Below are positions 28,386-34,491 of a stretch of DNA of 34,491 nt, piece by piece. The stretch is from positions 1 to 34,491 of the forward strand of contig JAAZDF010000114.1 of assembly GCA_012512905.1 (NCBI GenBank), given 5' to 3'. Below the pieces are notes generated by a model, which had not been told where the DNA came from, made no database searches, and was given only the letters and a program-made list of their open reading frames with translations. This DNA is from Clostridium sp. (GTDB lineage Bacteria > Bacillota > Clostridia > Clostridiales > Clostridiaceae). A program made the position numbers and the translations under genes. The first letter of the stretch is position 1; every line of letters starts with the position of its first letter.

Positions 28386-30866
28386 TTGAAAAAATCTAGT
28401 AAAACAAAGTCTACTTCAAGACTTAAAACTAATAAAAAAAGAAAGACTAATAAATCTACTGGAAGAAAAACTAAAAGAAAATCTTCAGTAAAGAAAAGAA
28501 AAGAGACCACTAAACTATTTTATACTGAAATTATAGGTCTTTTATTTTTGGGACTTGGTATTTTTACATTAATATCAATGATATCTATTGATGTTGGAAT
28601 AATAGGGAATAGTGTTAAAAGTATTATGTTTTCTATACTCGGAATACTTGGGTATTCTATACCAGTATTTTTTATAATTATCGGTATATCATTAATTCTT
28701 AGAAAACCAGATATATTTTCTAATAAAACTATTTATGGACTGTTAATAGCAGTACTTACAACATCTTTAATATTATCAGTAAATAGAATAGATATAGTTT
28801 ATGAGAATGGAATTATGGTTTCGCTTAAAAACCTTATAGATTTAAATGATATTAATCATGGCGGTATATTTGGACTTTTAATTTCAATTCCAATTTTCAA
28901 GCTTATTGGTATAGTAGGAACGTATATATTATCTTTTGTTTTATATACAATTTCAATTATTTTAGTTTTTAATACTAGTCTTTATGATTTAGGAAAAAGC
29001 TTTAAGAAAAAATATAATAACATAAAAGAAAACAAAAATAATGAAAAAAACAATAAACTAGTGGAAGACAAACTTAGTGAAGATGAAATAATTGCAAAAA
29101 AACTCAAGATGCTTGAGGTGATGAATGAGGGAGAAACTTTAGATGAAAAAAACAATGCTAGAGATATCTCTATAAAATCACATATTGCAGATAAAAATAA
29201 ATCTCCTTTTCTAACGATCAATCATGAAGTCGATGAGGGAAAAAATAAAGAAGACCAGTTTTTAAATGAAAAAGAAATTTTAGATAAGGTATCAGAAGAA
29301 GTTTATTTGAAAAATTCCAAAGAGGTTAAGGATTTTGAAAAGAAAAAATCTGAAGATATAAAGGCTAATAATGAAAATAAGCTATTAGATAAAGAGAAAA
29401 CAGCAGAAGAAGATAGTAAATCTTCCCCGGATGAGTATGAATTTCCTGAGATTGCTCTTTTAAAGAGAAATATTAAAGGAATGCTTGAAGAGGAAGATAG
29501 GGAAGAAATTATTAAAAATGCTAAAATCCTTGAAGATACCCTTAGTAGCTTTGGAGTAGGTGCAAAAGTTAATAATGTATCAAAAGGTCCAACTGTAACT
29601 CGCTATGAGCTTCAGCCAGACTCTGGTGTAAAAGTTTCACGAATAGTTAGTCTGTCTGATGATATAGCCCTTGCCCTTGCAGCAAGTGGCGTTAGGATAG
29701 AAGCTCCTATACCAGGTAAAGCCGCTGTTGGAATTGAAATACCAAATAAAGAAACATCTGCTGTATACCTTAGAGAAGTCATTGAAGATAAATTATTTCA
29801 AAAAAGCACTAGTAAAATATCAGTTGCTTTAGGAAAAGATATTTCAGGAAATCCTGTTGTAGGAGACCTGTCAAAAATGCCTCACATGCTTATTGCAGGA
29901 GCTACGGGCTCGGGTAAAAGTGTATGCATAAATTCTATAATCATATCAATACTTTTTAAATATGATCCTGAAGATGTTAAGCTACTTATGATTGACCCTA
30001 AAGTAGTTGAACTTAATATCTATAATGGCATACCTCATCTACTTGTTCCTGTTGTAACAGATCCTAAAAAAGCAGCAGGAGCTTTAAACTGGGCTGTGAA
30101 AGAAATGATACGAAGATATGAATCTTTTGCAGAAAAAGGAGTTCGAAATATAGAAGGATTTAATGATCTTTCAAAAAGAAAAGCAGATATTGAAAAACTT
30201 CCTTATATTGTTATCATTGTAGACGAGCTTGCTGACCTTATGATGGTCTCTGCAAGTGAAGTGGAAGATTACATTGCAAGACTTGCACAAATGGCTAGAG
30301 CGGCGGGAATTCACCTTGTAATAGCAACTCAAAGGCCTTCAGTAGATGTAATCACAGGTGTTATAAAAGCAAACATACCATCTAGGATATCTTTTGCAGT
30401 TTCAAGTGCTATTGATTCAAGAACAATTTTAGATTCAGGTGGAGCAGAAAAGCTTCTTGGTAAAGGTGATATGCTTTATTATCCAGTAGGAGCTGCAAAA
30501 CCAAAAAGAATCCAAGGATCCTTTATATCTGAAGAAGAAGTTGAAGCAATAGTAAAAAGAATAAAAGTTTCTAAAAAGGAAATATCTTATGATAATGATA
30601 TAATAGAACATATTGAAAAAGAAAATGATATAATGGGCTTAGATGATGAAACAGATGAACTTTTTGAAGATGCCCTTAGAATTGTTTTTGAAAACGACGA
30701 GGCATCTACATCCTTACTCCAAAGAAGACTTAGAGTAGGTTATAATAGAGCTGCAAGAATTATGGATGACCTTGAAAATAGAGGTATTATATCTGAAAGA
30801 GACGGTACAAAAGCAAGAGATGTTTTAATTTCTAAACATGACTACTACGACAATAAAGAAAACTAA
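28386..30866 (+). CDS. ftsK: DNA translocase FtsK/SpoIIIE (TTG start)
   Basis: N-terminal TM segments, acidic/basic linker, MLIAGATGSGKSVCINSII Walker A, C-terminal gamma wHTH (STSLLQRRLRVGYNRAARIMDDLENRGIIS). TTG 28386 follows GGAGG; the track's TTG 28371 lies in the RBS. Confidence 0.96.
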   Translation: MKKSSKTKSTSRLKTNKKRKTNKSTGRKTKRKSSVKKRKETTKLFYTEIIGLLFLGLGIFTLISMISIDVGIIGNSVKSIMFSILGILGYSIPVFFIIIGISLILRKPDIFSNKTIYGLLIAVLTTSLILSVNRIDIVYENGIMVSLKNLIDLNDINHGGIFGLLISIPIFKLIGIVGTYILSFVLYTISIILVFNTSLYDLGKSFKKKYNNIKENKNNEKNNKLVEDKLSEDEIIAKKLKMLEVMNEGETLDEKNNARDISIKSHIADKNKSPFLTINHEVDEGKNKEDQFLNEKEILDKVSEEVYLKNSKEVKDFEKKKSEDIKANNENKLLDKEKTAEEDSKSSPDEYEFPEIALLKRNIKGMLEEEDREEIIKNAKILEDTLSSFGVGAKVNNVSKGPTVTRYELQPDSGVKVSRIVSLSDDIALALAASGVRIEAPIPGKAAVGIEIPNKETSAVYLREVIEDKLFQKSTSKISVALGKDISGNPVVGDLSKMPHMLIAGATGSGKSVCINSIIISILFKYDPEDVKLLMIDPKVVELNIYNGIPHLLVPVVTDPKKAAGALNWAVKEMIRRYESFAEKGVRNIEGFNDLSKRKADIEKLPYIVIIVDELADLMMVSASEVEDYIARLAQMARAAGIHLVIATQRPSVDVITGVIKANIPSRISFAVSSAIDSRTILDSGGAEKLLGKGDMLYYPVGAAKPKRIQGSFISEEEVEAIVKRIKVSKKEISYDNDIIEHIEKENDIMGLDDETDELFEDALRIVFENDEASTSLLQRRLRVGYNRAARIMDDLENRGIISERDGTKARDVLISKHDYYDNKEN

Positions 30867-30891
30867 AATAATTTGAAATGGAGCATATAAA

Positions 30892-31482
30892 ATGAACTTA
30901 CCAAACAAACTAACTATTTTTAGAATAACTCTGGTCCCTTTTTTCCTTTTATTTATATCAATAGAGGCTATTCCTTATAATTTTACAATAGCTACAGTTA
31001 TATTTTTAGTAGCTGCCCTTACTGACCACTTGGATGGACGAATTGCTAGGAGTCAAAACATTATAACTGATTTCGGGAAATTTATGGACCCTCTTGCGGA
31101 CAAACTACTTGTAACAGCGGCTTTAATTGCTCTTGTCGAATATAACTTAATAGGTGGATGGATAGCTGTTATTATTATTGCAAGAGAGTTTGCTGTATCA
31201 GGGCTTAGAACTCTGGCTGCAAACGAAGGTACAGTAATTGCCGCTAGTGTATGGGGAAAAGTCAAAACTACAACTCAAATGGTTGCTGTTGTAGGACTTC
31301 TTATTGAACTTATTTCTTTAAATGAAACATATCTTATGGAATTATTTAAAAGCATCCCAGCCTTAGGATCTTTCTTTAGTATGGTTCCTATAGTTATTAT
31401 GTATGTAGCTACATTTTTTACAATATTATCAGGAATAGATTATTTTAGAAATGGTAAAGAATTTATAAATATTCATAAGTAA
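30892..31482 (+). CDS. pgsA: CDP-diacylglycerol--glycerol-3-phosphate 3-phosphatidyltransferase
   Basis: NLPNKLTIFRI...ALTDHLDGRIARSQNIITDFGKFMDPLADKLLVTAAL CDP-alcohol phosphatidyltransferase motif. Confidence 0.96.
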   Translation: MNLPNKLTIFRITLVPFFLLFISIEAIPYNFTIATVIFLVAALTDHLDGRIARSQNIITDFGKFMDPLADKLLVTAALIALVEYNLIGGWIAVIIIAREFAVSGLRTLAANEGTVIAASVWGKVKTTTQMVAVVGLLIELISLNETYLMELFKSIPALGSFFSMVPIVIMYVATFFTILSGIDYFRNGKEFINIHK

Positions 31483-31521
31483 AAGAGTAAAATTTGTTTA
31501 TAAATATATAAGTATCAGAGT

Positions 31522-31558
31522 AAAAAAAGAAGGATTATTAATTTCCTTCTTTTTTTTG
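31522..31558 (+). terminator. Rho-independent terminator after pgsA
   Basis: AAAAAAGAAGGA ... TCCTTCTTTTTT. Confidence 0.85.
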
Positions 31559-31675
31559 CTGGAATTTTAATTCCAAATTAAATTAAAAAGTTATTAAGTA
31601 TATGAATAAAAAGTATATAGAAATCATAATTAAATAATAATTCAAGAACTAAGTGTTATCATTCACCCTAAACTA

Positions 31676-31704
31676 TTGACCACTCCTCATTAAGATAATA
31701 TTAT
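31676..31704 (+). promoter_or_regulatory. Putative sigmaA promoter for the GlsB/YeaQ-family gene
   Basis: TTGACC (31676-31681), 17-nt spacer, TATTAT (31699-31704). Confidence 0.55.
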
Positions 31705-31771
31705 GTAATTAATCAAGAAACAAATAAATAAAAAATAAATAAAATAATATAATTTCTAAAGGAGGAATTTT

Positions 31772-32032
31772 ATGCCAGAAGTAAGTAATTTAATTATATG
31801 GTTAGTTTTAGGTGGAATTTCAGGATGGATTGCAAGTATGATTGCCGGAAAAAATGCTGGAATGGGATTAATTGCAAATATAGTAGTAGGAATTATAGGA
31901 GCATTTATTGGAGGCTGGGTAGCAGGACTACTAAATTTAGGACCAGCTACAGGACTTAATCTTTGGAGCTTTTTAGTTTCAATAGTCGGAGCTTTGATTC
32001 TACTATGGTTAATAAATCTTTTTTCAAGATAG
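31772..32032 (+). CDS. GlsB/YeaQ/YmgE family stress-response membrane protein
   Basis: 86 aa, three hydrophobic Gly-rich helices: IIWLVLGGISGWIASMIAGKNAGMGLIANIVVGIIGAFIGGW. Confidence 0.92.
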   Translation: MPEVSNLIIWLVLGGISGWIASMIAGKNAGMGLIANIVVGIIGAFIGGWVAGLLNLGPATGLNLWSFLVSIVGALILLWLINLFSR

Positions 32033-32098
32033 TAGAGTATTCAATAAAGCTAATAAAATAATATAAAATATTTCCCCCCATAAAAATATAAATATAAG

Positions 32099-32131
32099 AA
32101 AAGCCAGATTCTATAAGAGTCTGGCTTTTTT
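32099..32131. terminator. Bidirectional terminator between convergent genes
   Basis: AAAAGCCAGA-TTCTATAAGAG-TCTGGCTTTTTT; lies between the plus-strand GlsB-like gene and minus-strand HAD gene. Confidence 0.85.
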
Positions 32132-32138
32132 GTATTTA

Positions 32139-32861
32139 TTATTTTATATCAGGAAGGGATTTTACGAATTTTAAATAATCATTATAATCTCCTTCAAAAT
32201 CAGATATGTAATCTAGATTATGTCTATTTAATATATGATTATTGATTAAAAAGGTTTTAATTCCAAGTTCTCGAATAACAAGGTCTTCTAAAACATCATT
32301 TCCTACCATAAAACATTCATCAGGATCTTTTTTTATTTCATCTAATATTTCTTTATAGTAATTTATATTGGGTTTAGCAAAAGAGCTAGTTTCTATACTG
32401 GTAACAAATTTAAAATCATCGATATCTAAATTAGCCCATTCGACCCTTGCCTTTACTGCTTCAAAAGGAAAGAGAGGATTTGTTGCTATAACAAGCTCAT
32501 ATCCTTTTTCTTTAAGTATATCAATTGATTTTGGTATTGTATCTTCTGTTTTTACTGCTTTTTCCATAGAATGATATTCATTTTTATAAAAATTATTAAA
32601 TCTTGAGCTTACTTCTATGTATTCATCTTTAGATAAAATATCTTTAAAGGAATCTAAAAAGACATTTTTATTGGTTTGGCTTCCGTCATTTTTGATTGTG
32701 TTTTTGATAGGTTTTTCAAGAATTGTTTTAACAAACTTTGTATCTTTAAATCCTTCGAAAGCTTTTAAAAGAGAATTTACAAAATAGTTCTCAAAATCTT
32801 TCATATCTATAGATAAAAGAGTTCCATCTAAATCAAATAGTATTGTATTTACATTTTTCAT
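32139..32861 (-). CDS. HAD-superfamily hydrolase
   Basis: ILFDLDGTLL motif I; VIATNP motif II; KPNINYYKEI motif III; CFMVGNDVLEDL motif IV. Confidence 0.92.
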   Translation of the reverse strand: MKNVNTILFDLDGTLLSIDMKDFENYFVNSLLKAFEGFKDTKFVKTILEKPIKNTIKNDGSQTNKNVFLDSFKDILSKDEYIEVSSRFNNFYKNEYHSMEKAVKTEDTIPKSIDILKEKGYELVIATNPLFPFEAVKARVEWANLDIDDFKFVTSIETSSFAKPNINYYKEILDEIKKDPDECFMVGNDVLEDLVIRELGIKTFLINNHILNRHNLDYISDFEGDYNDYLKFVKSLPDIK

Positions 32862-33043
32862 ATTATCCCCCTAAATAAAGTAACTTATTCTATAAAAGAT
32901 ATTAAAATTGCTCTTAGAAAATATAATAAACTATAAAAGTTAAATAAGCCTAAAAAATGGAAAATTAGTATTTCCTTATACAAAAGTATATATATAGGAG
33001 TTGATAAAAACATTTATAAATTTTATTTTCTAGCTATCACTTT

Positions 33044-33499
33044 TTAACTGATAGGTTTTACTCTCCCCTGAATTAGAAAATAACTTTTTATAATAGTTGA
33101 TACAACAATTATCCCCAGAGCTAGAGCTCCTGTTGCCATTATAGCGCTTACAAATCCATCTAAAGCACCTAAATGATCTTTTTTTATAAAGCTAAGCATA
33201 GTTTCATATAGCTCTCCACCTGGAACTAAAGGAATTAAGGCAGTCGTTAAAAATGCTGTAACAGGCATTTTTTTTATTCTAGCCATTATTTCTGCATAAA
33301 AAGAAATTACAACAGCTGCTAAAAAATATGATAGGCCATAAAGATTAAATGTATTTAACGAAGCAGAAAAACAAAGCCAGCCAAGAGCTCCTCCAAAAGC
33401 TGCTAGGTAAGATGTCTTTTTATCCACATTAAATATAATAGAGAAACTAAAAGATGCAATATAAGCATAAATAAAAGTTTTAAACACGTTTACCTCCAT
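33044..33499 (-). CDS. Threonine/serine exporter family protein, small subunit (ThrE/DUF3815-like)
   Basis: 151 aa membrane protein with FLTTALIPLVPGGELYETML; overlaps the upstream ThrE-N-like gene by 10 bp. Confidence 0.88.
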   Translation of the reverse strand: MEVNVFKTFIYAYIASFSFSIIFNVDKKTSYLAAFGGALGWLCFSASLNTFNLYGLSYFLAAVVISFYAEIMARIKKMPVTAFLTTALIPLVPGGELYETMLSFIKKDHLGALDGFVSAIMATGALALGIIVVSTIIKSYFLIQGRVKPIS

Positions 33500-34263
33500 A
33501 GACCAGAAAAAAAGAAAACACTTCCTACTCCCACAGCTATACCAACTGCTGTAAGAAGTGCCTCTACAGCTCTTGAGCTTCCAGATAAATAATCACCCAT
33601 CAGTGTATCTCTCATGGCATTTGTAAAAGCTATGCCTGGAACCAGCACCATAACAGAACCAACAATTATTAAGTCTATATTTCTTGTGTTGAAAAAACTT
33701 AGTTTTGTGAGCATTAGAACAATTAACGCTGCGTAGGATCCTCCTATTATATTTGTGAAAATTGCATTTAAATTATATTTTTTAAATAATAACTGGATAA
33801 ATAAAAGTCCAGGTCCTATTATAAAGGACAAAATAGCATCTCTAGAATTTCCTCCAAGAAGTAAAGTAAAAGAGCTAGTCAATAAAGCTGCCATTAATAG
33901 CTGAGTTGAAGTTTTATAAGGAGTTTTTTCCTCTATAAGATCAAGTTCTTTTTTAAGAAGGCTTAGCTGAAGCGGATTTTCTTCAAGTTTTCTAGAAAGA
34001 TTATTTACAAGAGTTATTTTTTCAAGGTCCACTGTACTTCTTGAAACTCTTTTAGTAAGGGATATAATCTCACCAGTATCATCGATGATTGATACGATTA
34101 TAACCGTTGGAGTTGCAAAGCTTTCTGCATTTATTATTCCATAAGAAAAAAGCATTCTTTTAATTGTTTCCTCAACCCTGTAAGTTTCGCCGCCATTTTC
34201 TAGTATTATTTGACCAGCATAGGAAGCAAGTGTTATTAAACTTTTATTATCTATATTATTCAT
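33490..34263 (-). CDS. Threonine/serine exporter family protein, large subunit (ThrE/DUF1212-like)
   Basis: ASYAGQIILENGGETYRVEETIKRM; VPGIAFTNAMRDTLMGDYLSGSSRAVEALLTAVGIAVG; ATG at 34263 has an AAGGA RBS, preferred over track start 34284. Confidence 0.9.
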   Translation of the reverse strand: MNNIDNKSLITLASYAGQIILENGGETYRVEETIKRMLFSYGIINAESFATPTVIIVSIIDDTGEIISLTKRVSRSTVDLEKITLVNNLSRKLEENPLQLSLLKKELDLIEEKTPYKTSTQLLMAALLTSSFTLLLGGNSRDAILSFIIGPGLLFIQLLFKKYNLNAIFTNIIGGSYAALIVLMLTKLSFFNTRNIDLIIVGSVMVLVPGIAFTNAMRDTLMGDYLSGSSRAVEALLTAVGIAVGVGSVFFFSGLWR

Positions 34264-34491
34264 ATTATTTTTCCTTTTTAGCATTTAAATCCTATTATAG
34301 TATATAACCTATTATAAAAATAGTGGAACCTTCGACCTATAGTTAGAATTTAATAAAGAATAAAATTTTTATTCAAAAAAATAAAATTCAAGGTTTTTTT
34401 CAAATATAAGTAAAAAAAATCTGAATAAGTGATATAGTTATATATAGTAGAAAAATGATTAAGACAAATTGTAAATGAAATAAATATTTGG

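Noticed and set aside
33044-34263. Split two-gene ThrE exporter considered as a gene-fission novelty
   Set aside because: Two-gene ThrE-type (DUF1212 plus DUF3815-like) arrangements are common in Firmicutes.
34340-34400. GAATAAAATTTTTATTC palindrome near the window end
   Set aside because: Short pure A/T inverted repeat in an A/T-rich intergenic region at the window edge; expected by chance.

Overview
This is a low-GC Firmicutes-type chromosomal segment (Clostridia/Tissierellia-like by inference) made up almost entirely of core housekeeping genes. Plus-strand order: topA, codY, rpsB, tsf, pyrH, frr, uppS, cdsA, an unlisted 47-aa ribbon-helix-helix ORF, dxr, rseP, ispG, polC, rimP, nusA, ylxR, ylxQ, infB, rbfA, nrnA, truB, ribF, rpsO, pnp, a CDF cation transporter, ftsK/spoIIIE, pgsA and a GlsB/YeaQ-family membrane protein. 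Minus strand: a HAD hydrolase and a two-gene ThrE-type exporter. I see no tRNA, rRNA, CRISPR array, transposon, prophage or defence system. I do not find a clearly new multi-gene system. The parts worth a second look are non-coding or small: (1) a long AU-rich inverted repeat in the pnp leader; (2) a perfect 15-bp-arm palindrome overlapping a sigmaA-like promoter upstream of pyrH; (3) the small RHH gene with its own terminator, inserted between cdsA and dxr; (4) structured leaders upstream of rimP-nusA-infB, rpsO and rpsB; (5) weak CodY-box-like matches at the topA and codY promoters. All structure calls were made by eye and need computational folding and comparative support.
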